Source: Candidatus Pacearchaeota archaeon
Lineage (GTDB): Archaea; Nanobdellota; Nanobdellia; Pacearchaeales; GW2011-AR1
DNA length: 32,896 nt
NCBI GenBank assembly: GCA_014728565.1
Contig: WJLK01000035.1
Span: 1-32,896 of the forward strand
Direction: 5' to 3'
The position numbers and the translations under genes were made by a program. Each line of letters starts with the position of its first letter. The first letter of the stretch is position 1. Positions 6,431 to 13,791 of the stretch are shown piece after piece. Below the pieces are notes generated by a model. That model did no database searches. It was not told the DNA's origin and saw only the letters and a program-made list of their open reading frames with translations.

Positions 6431-8647
6431 TTACTTCACTCTTGTCTCAACCAGCTTACCAGCTTTTTCAAAATCTATCTCTTTGTTAATAAGTTTTCTA
6501 AAAATCTCCCTTAGATTTTTTATAGAAACCCTTACCTGTTTTGTACTGTCTCTATCTCTTATTGTTATGTCTTTCTGAACAGGAGTCTTATCATCAATAG
6601 TTATGCAATAAGGAGTTCCTATAATATCATTTCTGGCATATCTTCTTCCAATTGCTCCTCTCCTATCATAAATAACATGAAAATCCTTTCTAAGCTCCCT
6701 TACAATCTCCTCTGCAATTTCTTCATATTCAGGTTTTTTAATAATAGGAAAAACAGCTGCTTTTACAGGAGCTAGTTTACTAGGAATCCTTAAAACAACA
6801 TAATCTCTTTTTTTATCATAAGTATAAGCTTTAGTAAGTATTGCGAGAAAAACTCTTTCCATTCCAAAAGTAGGTTCAATAACTCTTGGAACAGTCTTTT
6901 TTTTGTATTTTTCATCATAAATCTCCATTTTTTCCTTGCTGAATTTTTCATGCTGTTTTAAATCATACTGTCCTCTATTAGCATTTCCAGCAACCTCTTT
7001 GCTTCCGAAACAATACTCATAATCAATATCAAAAGTTGCACTAGAATAATGACTTAACTCATCCTTGGTATGCTCTCTTATTTTTATCTCATTCAATCCA
7101 AGACTCTGAAACCACAATATCTGTTCTGCTAACCAGTAAGCATGCCACTCTCCTAGTTTTTTTTCTTTTAACATATCCCTAATAGAGGTTTCTCTTAAAT
7201 CTTCTCCTGACTTAACCTGTGTCTCAGAATCAAGAAGCTTTAATTTAACATCCAGATGAAAATCATCCAATAAATTACATTTTTCCTCTTCAGGATTTAT
7301 AAAATACTCAAACTCACCAATATGAAACTCCCTGCTTCTGAATAAAAAATCCCTCGGAGCAATCTCATTTCTAAAACATCTTCCAATCTGAGCAATACCA
7401 AAGGGCAATTGCATTCTAGAAGTCTGCTGTATAATTTTAAAATCCATAAACATTCCCTGGGCTGTCTCTCCTCTTAGATAGGCATCAGAAGCATCTAAAG
7501 CACCCACCTTTGTCTTAAACATAAGGCTAAACTCTCCCTGAACCTCAAACTCTCCACCACATTCACAATTTACTTTTCCAACCTCTGACTTATCAAGTTT
7601 AGTTGATTTCTTGCAGTTCTTGCATATAACAGCAACATCACTAAAACTAGATATATGCCCAGAAGCCTCCCATGTCTTAGGATGACTTATAACAGAAGCT
7701 TCCATTCCAACCATATCCTCTCTTGATTTAACAAAAAAATTCCACCAATCCTGCCTAATGTTATTAAACAGCTCTACCCCTAAAGGACCAAAATCCCAGA
7801 ATCCTGCAAAACCTCCGTAAATATCTGAACTTCTAAAAACAAAACCCTTTTCCTTGCAAAAATTAGCAAGTTCCTCTATTGTCAGTTCTTTTTCTTCTAT
7901 AGATATTTCCTGAGTATCTTCCTGCTCTGAATTTTGCATTTTTATCTCATATTCCCATCCTGCCTGCCAGGCTCTGTTTTTTCTCCAGTCTTCCTCAATT
8001 GCCTGTTTCCAGGTTTTTCCTTTTGTCAAAACTTCCAAAGCTAACTGAGGAGCCTTATGTGAAACAATAGCAACTTTTTTTCCATTGTAATTTTTCCTCA
8101 AGAATTCAAGAAAATCAGAAACTCTTTTTTCAACATCTCTAAGACTCTCTCCTCTGGGAAAATTTTTTTCTATATGCTCCTCATAAATAACTTTTTCCTC
8201 ACCTGCCTGATTTAAATCACCATAATCACACTCTCTTAACCTCTTATCCTGAATTATCCTATATTTATCACCAAAACTAATTTCAGCAGAGTCAACAGCT
8301 CTTTTTAAATCAGAACAAAACACAACATCAAAATCTTTTTCCCTGATCTGTTTAGTTAACTCTTCTGATTGTTTAATTCCAGTCTCAGATAACTCTCCAT
8401 GAGCCTGACCAGTAGAAATTCCATTTTCATTATCTTTAGTTGTTCCATGAACAAAATAAGTTATCTTAACTCCTAAATCTTGTTTTTCTTTTTCCTCCAT
8501 CTTTATCTCCTCTGCTTTTTTTTCAGCCTCATCTTTATCCTTGCCTAGATAAGCAATACACTTGCTTGTAACTTTATCACCATCCCTTATGCTCTTTTGC
8601 AGATAATAATAATCCTTTCCACTTATATTTTTCTTAACAATATACAT
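6431..8647 (-). CDS. glyS: glycyl-tRNA synthetase fused to an N-terminal histidine-phosphatase-like domain
   Basis: One unbroken 738-residue frame. Residues 1-50 are a small basic domain (YIVKKNISGKDYYYL, then YLGKD). Residues 61-235 match the histidine phosphatase (phosphoglycerate-mutase-like) fold: V66-H67-G68 replaces the usual RHG, CSDLKRA at 111-117, LRECDYGDL at 137-145, and the second histidine in SHKAP (H197). The nucleophile-type His is kept but its neighbouring Arg is lost, so activity is uncertain. Residues 255-738 are an archaeal/eukaryotic-type class II GlyRS: SSDIYGGFAGFWDFGPLG, a possible zinc site C342/C345/C361/C363, LRGETAQGMF, motif 2 near FRNEIAPRDFLFRSREF, motif 3 EPTFGMER, and an anticodon-binding domain from about 625. 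A CTTTAAAAAC box at 8668-8677 is 25 nt upstream of the ATG. M237 in the linker could start a plain GlyRS, but I see no promoter for it. Confidence 0.95.
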   Translation of the reverse strand: MYIVKKNISGKDYYYLQKSIRDGDKVTSKCIAYLGKDKDEAEKKAEEIKMEEKEKQDLGVKITYFVHGTTKDNENGISTGQAHGELSETGIKQSEELTKQIREKDFDVVFCSDLKRAVDSAEISFGDKYRIIQDKRLRECDYGDLNQAGEEKVIYEEHIEKNFPRGESLRDVEKRVSDFLEFLRKNYNGKKVAIVSHKAPQLALEVLTKGKTWKQAIEEDWRKNRAWQAGWEYEIKMQNSEQEDTQEISIEEKELTIEELANFCKEKGFVFRSSDIYGGFAGFWDFGPLGVELFNNIRQDWWNFFVKSREDMVGMEASVISHPKTWEASGHISSFSDVAVICKNCKKSTKLDKSEVGKVNCECGGEFEVQGEFSLMFKTKVGALDASDAYLRGETAQGMFMDFKIIQQTSRMQLPFGIAQIGRCFRNEIAPRDFLFRSREFHIGEFEYFINPEEEKCNLLDDFHLDVKLKLLDSETQVKSGEDLRETSIRDMLKEKKLGEWHAYWLAEQILWFQSLGLNEIKIREHTKDELSHYSSATFDIDYEYCFGSKEVAGNANRGQYDLKQHEKFSKEKMEIYDEKYKKKTVPRVIEPTFGMERVFLAILTKAYTYDKKRDYVVLRIPSKLAPVKAAVFPIIKKPEYEEIAEEIVRELRKDFHVIYDRRGAIGRRYARNDIIGTPYCITIDDKTPVQKDITIRDRDSTKQVRVSIKNLREIFRKLINKEIDFEKAGKLVETRVK

Positions 8648-8718
8648 AACTTACCCACTACAGAATAGTTTTTAAAGATTTTTATACTATCTCTCTTTTC
8701 CAGGAATTTCAGGAAATT

Positions 8719-8811
8719 TCAATAAAAACAAACCATTGAATTTCTTCTTGATAATAATTCAACAAATTTTTCTGTGAATCTCTGATAATCATCAACAGTT
8801 AATATTCTCAT
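8719..8811 (-). CDS. possible small protein, 30 aa
   Basis: A short frame begins 2 nt after the stop of the gene at 8814-9149 and reads MRILTVDDYQRFTEKFVELL followed by a short tail. It looks like one amphipathic helix. The close spacing would allow translational coupling. At this length chance is a real alternative, and there is no homology I recognise. Confidence 0.28.
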   Translation of the reverse strand: MRILTVDDYQRFTEKFVELLSRRNSMVCFY

Positions 8812-8813
8812 TT

Positions 8814-9149
8814 TCAACTATTAAAATCAACTAACTCAGCTGGAAAAGTTCTCTCTCCCTCTTCAACTAACAGATCAGTCAAACAAGAATAACTAACGAA
8901 TGTTTCATCAAAACCAACTTCTTGTATTCTTCTAGGTGACTGAGCATAAAATCCTTCTTCATAATCTCTATCAATCCTAACTCTGACCTGATGCAAAAAA
9001 TCTGACTCAGATTCAACTGAATACAATACCCATTTTCCATCCAATTTCCTAAAAATTTCTCTCCTTACTTCAACACTTTCTTCTAAAGAAACTCTTCTGT
9101 ATCTAAAACAAGAAGAAACAAAAGCAACCTGAGTCCTTGCATCTGCCAT
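8814..9149 (-). CDS. hypothetical protein, 111 aa
   Basis: I do not recognise this protein. It is soluble, acidic, with 13 arginines but only 2 lysines, which is striking in an AT-rich genome whose other proteins favour lysine. The predicted pattern is mixed: VAFVSSCFRYRRVSL, KWVLYSVESES and FLHQVRVRIDRDY look like strands of a compact domain. No signal peptide or membrane segment is seen. The ATG at 9147-9149 has a TATA-like TTTTTAAATAAG about 22 nt upstream, so a leaderless transcript is likely, possibly including the 30-residue frame that follows. Confidence 0.6.
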   Translation of the reverse strand: MADARTQVAFVSSCFRYRRVSLEESVEVRREIFRKLDGKWVLYSVESESDFLHQVRVRIDRDYEEGFYAQSPRRIQEVGFDETFVSYSCLTDLLVEEGERTFPAELVDFNS

Positions 9150-9201
9150 TTAAAAAAACAGATTGCTTATTTAAAAAAATAATTATAAATAAAAACATCT
9201 A

Positions 9202-9477
9202 TTAATTTTCTCTTTTTGTTTTTTCAACTAACTTATGAACATCAATTCCTCTTTTTTTTCTGTTTGTAAAATACCAGACTTCAATAACAACTAAAAAAGC
9301 CATTAAAAACAAAAAAGTAATAAAAGCAGGTCCTTTTAACTCCATTGCTCCAATAACACTTCCAGTAATTGCAAATAAATAAACCAGAGATATAAAAGAA
9401 AAAAGAAATCCTAAAAAAGTTATAATTCCAAAAAATATTAAAAGTATACTTATTATCTCATCATCCTCAAATACCAT
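9202..9477 (-). CDS. small membrane protein, 91 aa, three TM segments
   Basis: The family is not recognised. Hydrophobic stretches at about residues 8-27, 28-50 and 52-71 predict three membrane helices. An acidic N-terminus (VFEDDEI) precedes them and a basic, polar tail (TNRKKRGIDVHKLVEKTKREN) follows, probably facing the cytoplasm by the positive-inside rule. A TATA-like box in TTTTTATATAGAG around 9496-9508 lies about 25 nt upstream of the ATG. The gene is single, with tRNA-Cys next on the same strand about 200 nt upstream. Confidence 0.65.
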   Translation of the reverse strand: MVFEDDEIISILLIFFGIITFLGFLFSFISLVYLFAITGSVIGAMELKGPAFITFLFLMAFLVVIEVWYFTNRKKRGIDVHKLVEKTKREN

Positions 9478-9574
9478 AATTAAACCAGTTGATTACTCTA
9501 TATAAAAATTTCTAACATACAGGATAATGATTATAAATCCATACAAACTTCAGTACTCTTTTCTTGTATATCTT

Positions 9575-9586
9575 TTGTATATACAA
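9575..9586. repeat. 12-nt perfect palindrome TTGTATATACAA
   Basis: This palindrome lies in the gene-free stretch 9478-9679, with a second TTGTATAT half-copy at 9564-9571. The site is downstream of the minus-strand tRNA genes and upstream of the promoter at 9496-9508, so it could be an operator for the membrane-protein gene. A chance AT-rich palindrome is also possible. Otherwise the stretch shows only promoter-like and T-rich sequence. Confidence 0.35.
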
Positions 9587-9679
9587 TACTTACACAGAAA
9601 TATTAGAAATTTATTTTTGTAAAATTTATAGAGCTATCTTCAGTTCCTCCTTTTCCACAACTTTTTCGATTTCCCAAAA

Positions 9680-9751
9680 AGCACGGGCTGGGAATCGAAC
9701 CCAGGAAAACGAGGTCTGCAGCCCCGCGCAATACCACTATGCGACCCGTGC
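9680..9751 (-). tRNA. tRNA-Cys (anticodon GCA)
   Basis: The minus strand folds as a cloverleaf: acceptor GCACGGG/CCCGTGC, anticodon stem CGGGG/CCTCG around loop CTGCAGA (anticodon GCA), T arm CTGGG-TTCGATT-CCCAG, and discriminator U, which is the cysteine identity base. It is 72 nt with no intron and no encoded CCA. It lies 6 nt downstream of tRNA-Arg, so the two are probably one transcript. Confidence 0.97.
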
Positions 9752-9757
9752 ATAAAA

Positions 9758-9831
9758 TGCTCCTGACAGGATTCGAACCTGCGACCTACTGCTTAGAAGG
9801 CAGTCGCTCTATCCAGCTGAGCTACAGGAGC
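9758..9831 (-). tRNA. tRNA-Arg (anticodon TCT)
   Basis: The minus strand folds with acceptor GCTCCTG/CAGGAGC, D arm GCTC-AGCTGGATA-GAGC, anticodon stem ACTGC/GCAGT around loop CTTCTAA (anticodon TCT, reading AGA), T arm GCAGG-TTCGAAT-CCTGT, and discriminator A. It is 74 nt with no intron. AGA is the codon expected to dominate arginine usage in AT-rich DNA. Confidence 0.97.
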
Positions 9832-9869
9832 AATCTAATACTGAATTTAAAAAAACATCTTATTTAAAA

Positions 9870-10400
9870 CTATTTCTTTTTCTTAAATTTCTTTTTTCCA
9901 ATAAAAAAATATTTCTCCTCTGTTTTAAACTTTTCATGATTCCTAACTACTAAAAAAATTACAATAACAACTATTAATAAAAAAACAACATAACCTATTT
10001 TCTTATAAAAAGGATTGTCAATGATAACATTTCCTGTTAAAGAAGGCTCTCCAAGAACAATCTTTTTTTCTATAAATTCTTTATGACCAACCAGACCTAT
10101 CATAACATAATACTCTCCTGAAGATATTCTAGTAATATCAACTGCAAATTCCCTCTCAATCATACTATCTTTATTAATTGAAAAACCATCTCTGTAAGAA
10201 TAAACAACACCTGTCTCATTCACAATAAATATATCAATAGAAACAGAATCTCCAATAAAACCAGAATTATCAAAAACATAACTTACATTTAAAATACCTT
10301 CTTCTAAACTTAAATTTCTTATCTCAAGATAATCCATTTCAGAAGCATTTACTGAAATTATTAAACAAAAACATAAAACAAATAAAAATATTTTTTTCAT
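9870..10400 (-). CDS. secreted/membrane-anchored beta-sandwich protein, 176 aa
   Basis: This is the third gene of a minus-strand operon (12105 to 9870). It has a signal peptide (about residues 1-20), an Ig-like extracellular domain (about 22-120), the box LTGNVI just before a C-terminal membrane helix (about 136-153), and a strongly basic cytoplasmic tail (KKKFKKKK). The extracellular domain is clearly related to the C-terminal half of the product of the gene at 10403; both have a VFDNSGFI/SFDNSNFI-type segment, then an EREFAVDI/KRVFVMEI-type strand, and end in a TGxVI box. Such domains usually mediate surface contacts, but the function is unknown. The start codon follows the stop of the upstream gene by 2 nt. 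Confidence 0.75.
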   Translation of the reverse strand: MKKIFLFVLCFCLIISVNASEMDYLEIRNLSLEEGILNVSYVFDNSGFIGDSVSIDIFIVNETGVVYSYRDGFSINKDSMIEREFAVDITRISSGEYYVMIGLVGHKEFIEKKIVLGEPSLTGNVIIDNPFYKKIGYVVFLLIVVIVIFLVVRNHEKFKTEEKYFFIGKKKFKKKK

Positions 10401-10402
10401 TT

Positions 10403-11344
10403 TTAATCCTTTCTTAAGCTTATCTGAATATCATTAACTGAGTCATTCTTATTAATTAAATTATTTAAATTTTTTCTCAGCCACCTAACTCTTCCAAGAG
10501 TCAAATCCTTTTTATACTGGATACCTTTATTCCATGAATCTCTAAAAATAAAGAATATTCCAATAGTTATGATTATAATAAAGATTGTATAACCAATAAC
10601 TTTTTTTACAGCCATTCCTCCAATAACCATCCCAGTTGTCTGAGTATCACCAATAATAACATTTTCTTTAACAGCACTTTCCTCATCAGAATTAATCCCA
10701 ATATAAAAAGTATGTATTCCTTTAGAATCTTCTGGAATCTCCATTACAAAAACTCTTTTTACAATTTTTTTATCTGATTTAAAAGAATCAGAAACTCTAT
10801 TAATCTCTGTTCCTCTGTCATCAACTAACCAGCCACTAACCAAAACATTATTATCAATAAAATTAGAATTGTCAAAAGAATATTCTGCTTTAAGTCCTTT
10901 CTCTGTCTGCTTAACACTGATTATATTTATAACCCTAAGATTCTCTATAACACTAACAACAATAGACTGATTCTCTGAAGTCTCGCTGCATGAAACTTCC
11001 AAATTGCCATAATAATCTCCTACATCTATTTTCTCAGGAACTCTTAAATCAAAAATATAATCTGTATTTTCACCTGGAGCAATACCTTTAACTAAGTTTG
11101 AATAAAACCAATTTTTTGTCTCACCCCTGAAAATTAACCTGCATCTATTAAGAAAAAATTTCCCATTGTTTTTAACCTCCAGAGAAAGAGTTTTTCTCTC
11201 ACCACTCTTAGCAATTATATTTCCAATTTCTGAAAATTCAATTCCTTTATTAAATTCATCATCTTCAAAATTCTCAGCTCTGATAACTCCTAAAATTAAA
11301 ATTAATAAAACACCAATTACAAAAAACACTTCTCTTTTTTCCAT
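10403..11344 (-). CDS. secreted/membrane-anchored two-domain beta-sandwich protein, 313 aa
   Basis: The second gene of the 12105-9870 operon. A signal peptide (about 5-23) is followed by a first beta domain that reads like the CARDB/NEW3 type (AKSGERKTLSLEVKNNGKFFL, then GENTDYIFDLRVP and VGDYYGNLEVSC). A second domain (about 137-235) is homologous to the neighbouring 176-residue protein. Next come the TTGMVIGG box, one membrane helix (about 249-267) and a cytoplasmic tail of about 45 residues with many K and R. The tail is longer than in its two neighbours and could bind a cytoplasmic partner. Two extracellular cysteines (in NRCRL and EVSCSE) could form a disulphide. The exact role is unknown. 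Confidence 0.75.
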   Translation of the reverse strand: MEKREVFFVIGVLLILILGVIRAENFEDDEFNKGIEFSEIGNIIAKSGERKTLSLEVKNNGKFFLNRCRLIFRGETKNWFYSNLVKGIAPGENTDYIFDLRVPEKIDVGDYYGNLEVSCSETSENQSIVVSVIENLRVINIISVKQTEKGLKAEYSFDNSNFIDNNVLVSGWLVDDRGTEINRVSDSFKSDKKIVKRVFVMEIPEDSKGIHTFYIGINSDEESAVKENVIIGDTQTTGMVIGGMAVKKVIGYTIFIIIITIGIFFIFRDSWNKGIQYKKDLTLGRVRWLRKNLNNLINKNDSVNDIQISLRKD

Positions 11345-11391
11345 TATAAATAAAAAAGAACTTTCTTTATAAAACTAATTATAAAAAATAA

Positions 11392-12105
11392 CTAATGTTT
11401 TTTTATTCTAGCACCTGTAATTATTATAACAAGAATAGCTAGAACAACCAGGAAAACAATAACAATTGGATATCTGCTCCAAAAGTTTTCTGAACTAACA
11501 CTCTCTAATCCAATAACATTTCCTGTCAAAGCAACATTTTTAAAAACAATGTCCTGTTTCTGAGTTCCGTCATTAACCCTCACATCATAATTACCTTCAG
11601 GAGCTGTTAATCTAATTTCTTTTTTTTCTCCTACCTCTAATGGAACAACTGCAGTTTCCTCATGCCCTCCAATAGAGATAATAAGAGATTTTTTATAAGG
11701 AACATTACCAATATTAGCTATAATCAATTTATCCTTCTCTAATCTAATATCTGCTTTTTCTAATTCCTGGACATTAAAAAGCTCTTTAGCCTCAACATCC
11801 TTATAACTAGCAACAACTGCCCAGTAACCACTTATCGAATTCTCCGGAAGTTTAAAAACAACACCCTCTCCAGAATTAACCCTTCCTGAATAAATAACAT
11901 CTGTATAATAGTTCTGAACCTCAAAATTCACCTCTCCAGGAATCTCATTATTGTCATCATCATAAAGAATAACATTAATAAACATCTCCTCTCCAGGAAC
12001 ATAAGTATTATCAATATCTATTCCTATTTTTTCAGCTGAAATTCCTGCTGAAAAAATAATGACTAACAAAAACATCAATAACTGAACATCTCTAATTTTT
12101 TTCAT
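11392..12105 (-). CDS. secreted/membrane-anchored protein, 237 aa
   Basis: The first gene of the operon. It has a signal peptide (about 8-24), then two beta domains (IDIDNTYVPGEEMFINVILYD and a CARDB-like IGNVPYKKSLIISIGG region). The box ALTGNVIG lies before a linker, a C-terminal membrane helix (about 211-231) and a short basic end (RIKKH). The TGNVI box is shared with the two downstream products. A GTTTTAAAAATATC element at 12125-12136 is about 25 nt upstream of the ATG and probably drives the whole operon. The promoter lies inside the upstream part of the RNase Z transcript region, another sign of compact packing. Function unknown; a surface or envelope role is inferred. Confidence 0.75.
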   Translation of the reverse strand: MKKIRDVQLLMFLLVIIFSAGISAEKIGIDIDNTYVPGEEMFINVILYDDDNNEIPGEVNFEVQNYYTDVIYSGRVNSGEGVVFKLPENSISGYWAVVASYKDVEAKELFNVQELEKADIRLEKDKLIIANIGNVPYKKSLIISIGGHEETAVVPLEVGEKKEIRLTAPEGNYDVRVNDGTQKQDIVFKNVALTGNVIGLESVSSENFWSRYPIVIVFLVVLAILVIIITGARIKKH

Positions 12106-12183
12106 GTTATTACTAACTTAATGATATTTTTAAAACTTACCAATCTCAAAAACCTATTTAAACCAAAATATCCTTTGCTTTAT

Positions 12184-13089
12184 ATGGCAGAAAAAATACA
12201 CCTAACTTTTCTGGGAACGAGCAGTGCAATTCCTACAGCAACAAGGAATCACACATCAATTTTTCTTAGATATAAATCTGAAAATATCCTGATTGACTGT
12301 GGAGAAGGAACTCAGAGACAACTAAGAAAAGCTAAAATCAATCCTCTAAAAATAAACAAAATACTTATAACACACCTCCACGGAGACCATGTTTTCGGTC
12401 TTCCTGGATTATTTGAAACCCTTGGTTTAAATAACTACAATAAAACTCTTTTAATCTATGGGCCAAGAGGAATAAAAAAATTTATCAAAAACATTATCAG
12501 AAATTTTATATTCACTGAAAAAATCAAGATACAGGTAAAAGAGGTTAATGGAAAATTCATAGATACAGAGGATTTTGAAATAACAGCTATGAAACTAAAA
12601 CACAATTCTATCTGCAATGGTTACTTCTTTAAAGAAAAAAATAAACTTAGAATAGATAAGAAAAAACTAAAAAAACTTAAGCTTCCTGGCTCATCAGAAA
12701 TAGCAAAGCTCAAAAAGGGAAAAAACATAAAAATAAATAAAAAAACAATCAAATACAAAGACCTTACTTATCCTGAAAAAGGAAGAAAAATAAGTTTTAT
12801 TCTTGACACGCAAAAATGCCAGAACATTAAAAAATTAATAAAAGATTCAGACCTCGCTGTTATTGAATCCACATTCCTGGATTCCCTAGATAAAAATAAA
12901 GTCAAGGAAAGAATGCACCTGACAGCAAGACAGGCAGCTGAACTTGCTAAATCATCAAAAGTAAAAAAACTAATACTAACTCATCTGTCCCAAAGATACG
13001 AATATAAGGAAAAACTAGTTCTTAAAGAAGCTAAAAAATATTTTAAAAAAACAGAAATAGCAAAGGATCTAATGAGTATAACAATATAA
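12184..13089 (+). CDS. rnz: ribonuclease Z (tRNA 3' processing)
   Basis: This 301-residue metallo-beta-lactamase-fold endonuclease cuts tRNA precursors 3' of the discriminator base, a required step here because none of the five tRNA genes encodes CCA. FLGTSSAIPTATRNH at the start and the zinc motif HLHGDH (H64, H66, D68, H69) are diagnostic. The further metal ligands fit the FILDT aspartate and the HLSQRY histidine near the end. The frame extends upstream to an ATG at 12121, but I place the start at 12184 because MAEKIHLTFLG matches the family N-terminus and a TATA-like CTATTTAAACC at 12154-12164 lies 25 nt before it. The stop is 1 nt from the stop of the convergent LSm gene. Confidence 0.96.
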   Translation: MAEKIHLTFLGTSSAIPTATRNHTSIFLRYKSENILIDCGEGTQRQLRKAKINPLKINKILITHLHGDHVFGLPGLFETLGLNNYNKTLLIYGPRGIKKFIKNIIRNFIFTEKIKIQVKEVNGKFIDTEDFEITAMKLKHNSICNGYFFKEKNKLRIDKKKLKKLKLPGSSEIAKLKKGKNIKINKKTIKYKDLTYPEKGRKISFILDTQKCQNIKKLIKDSDLAVIESTFLDSLDKNKVKERMHLTARQAAELAKSSKVKKLILTHLSQRYEYKEKLVLKEAKKYFKKTEIAKDLMSITI

Positions 13090-13090
13090 T

Positions 13091-13342
13091 CTAATCTTCC
13101 TGTTTAACAACTGAAGCAGGTGAAATAAAAATGATAGTATCTCCTCTTAAAAAAGTAAGCCCAATACTTCTTTTATTCTCACCCTCATTTATCTCTTTAG
13201 CGTTATCTAAAACAATATTTATATGAATATCAAATGCAAGAAGAGTTCCTACCATCTGTCTGTTGTTTTTCAGCTGAACAAGCACTTCTTTTCCTTTTGC
13301 ATTATTTAAGACATCAAGTGGTCTCTCAATTCCATTAACCAT
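13091..13342 (-). CDS. Sm-like (LSm/SmAP) RNA-binding protein, copy 1
   Basis: This 83-residue archaeal Sm-like protein has Sm1 and Sm2 motifs: ERPLDVLNNAKGKEVLVQLKN, then GTLLAFDIHINIVLDNA, and near the end GLTFLRGDTIIFISP. Such proteins form six- or seven-membered rings that bind U-rich RNA and help RNA processing and decay. The usual RG in Sm2 is present as FLRGDTIIFI. It is a close paralogue of the gene at 13455, and residues matching the first part of the domain are encoded by identical DNA. A TATA-like GTTTTAAAAAC at 13364-13374 gives a leaderless start, and a 12-nt palindrome lies just upstream of that box. Confidence 0.96.
   Translation of the reverse strand: MVNGIERPLDVLNNAKGKEVLVQLKNNRQMVGTLLAFDIHINIVLDNAKEINEGENKRSIGLTFLRGDTIIFISPASVVKQED
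13227..13331. repeat. 105-nt block identical to 13579-13683
   Basis: Every base matches the second LSm gene's block, including synonymous positions, while the DNA on both sides of the block has diverged. This looks like recent gene conversion between the two copies rather than selection on the protein alone. Confidence 0.92.
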
Positions 13343-13379
13343 AAAAGAACTTTATTAATGAAGTTTTTAAAACTTTCTA

Positions 13380-13391
13380 TAGTCATGACTA
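13380..13391. promoter_or_regulatory. 12-nt palindrome TAGTCATGACTA upstream of LSm copy 1
   Basis: A perfect palindrome sits 6 nt upstream of the TATA-like box (13364-13374) of LSm copy 1, where an archaeal activator or repressor could contact TFB/TBP. No equivalent palindrome is seen before LSm copy 2, so the two copies may be regulated differently. It could be chance. Confidence 0.4.
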
Positions 13392-13454
13392 CATAAATTC
13401 AAAAAGAACCAAAAGACCGTGCCAATCTAAATAGGTCAAAACTCATTACAAAAA

Positions 13455-13694
13455 CTAATCAACCACATTTGCAGGAGATATGAAAATAACTGAATCTCCT
13501 TTTAAAAAAATCAACCCCAGATTCTTTTTTTCATCTCCCAAGATCTCTTTTGCATTATCAATCGCAATATTGATATGCATATCAAATGCAAGAAGAGTTC
13601 CTACCATCTGTCTGTTGTTTTTCAGCTGAACAAGCACTTCTTTTCCTTTTGCATTATTTAAGACATCAAGTGGTCTCTCAATTGTGTTTTTCAT
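13455..13694 (-). CDS. Sm-like (LSm/SmAP) RNA-binding protein, copy 2
   Basis: This 79-residue LSm protein is the tandem paralogue of the gene at 13091. The Sm1 half (IERPLDVLNNAKGKEVLVQL) is identical to copy 1. The Sm2 half differs: AIDNAKEILGDEKKNLGLIFLKGDSVIFISP, with KG in place of the usual RG. Several archaea carry two or three SmAP paralogues that assemble separate or mixed rings; whether these two co-assemble is unknown. A TTTTTTAAATATTC element at 13712-13724 is about 24 nt upstream of the ATG. That promoter is back to back with the eS8 promoter, 98 nt separating the two start codons. Confidence 0.96.
   Translation of the reverse strand: MKNTIERPLDVLNNAKGKEVLVQLKNNRQMVGTLLAFDMHINIAIDNAKEILGDEKKNLGLIFLKGDSVIFISPANVVD
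13579..13683. repeat. 105-nt block identical to 13227-13331
   Basis: Second copy of the identical block in the LSm pair, in the same orientation, 352 nt apart from the first. Direct repeats of this length could also recombine and delete one gene. Confidence 0.92.
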
Positions 13695-13791
13695 AAAACA
13701 AACTATAAAACATCTTTTTTAAATATTCTTATAAAAAAATATAAAAATCAACTCCCAAAACATTTAAATATAGTTTTTAACAAAAAAATCT
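13695..13791. promoter_or_regulatory. bidirectional promoter, LSm copy 2 / eS8
   Basis: A minus-strand TATA-like box at 13712-13724 serves LSm copy 2. ACATTTAAATATAG at about 13760-13773 serves eS8, 24-28 nt before its ATG. Both fit leaderless transcription. Confidence 0.6.

Noticed and set aside
7885..7945. The GlyRS/phosphatase joint as two genes run together by a sequencing error
   Set aside because: The frame is open throughout, the linker has normal composition and there is only one promoter. An assembly error cannot be fully excluded.
9564..9755. A 63-codon plus-strand frame over the tRNA genes
   Set aside because: It overlaps tRNA-Cys in antisense and has no promoter or coding character.
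12121..12183. A 21-residue N-terminal extension of RNase Z
   Set aside because: The TATA-like box at 12154-12164 lies inside it, and the family starts at the ATG at 12184.
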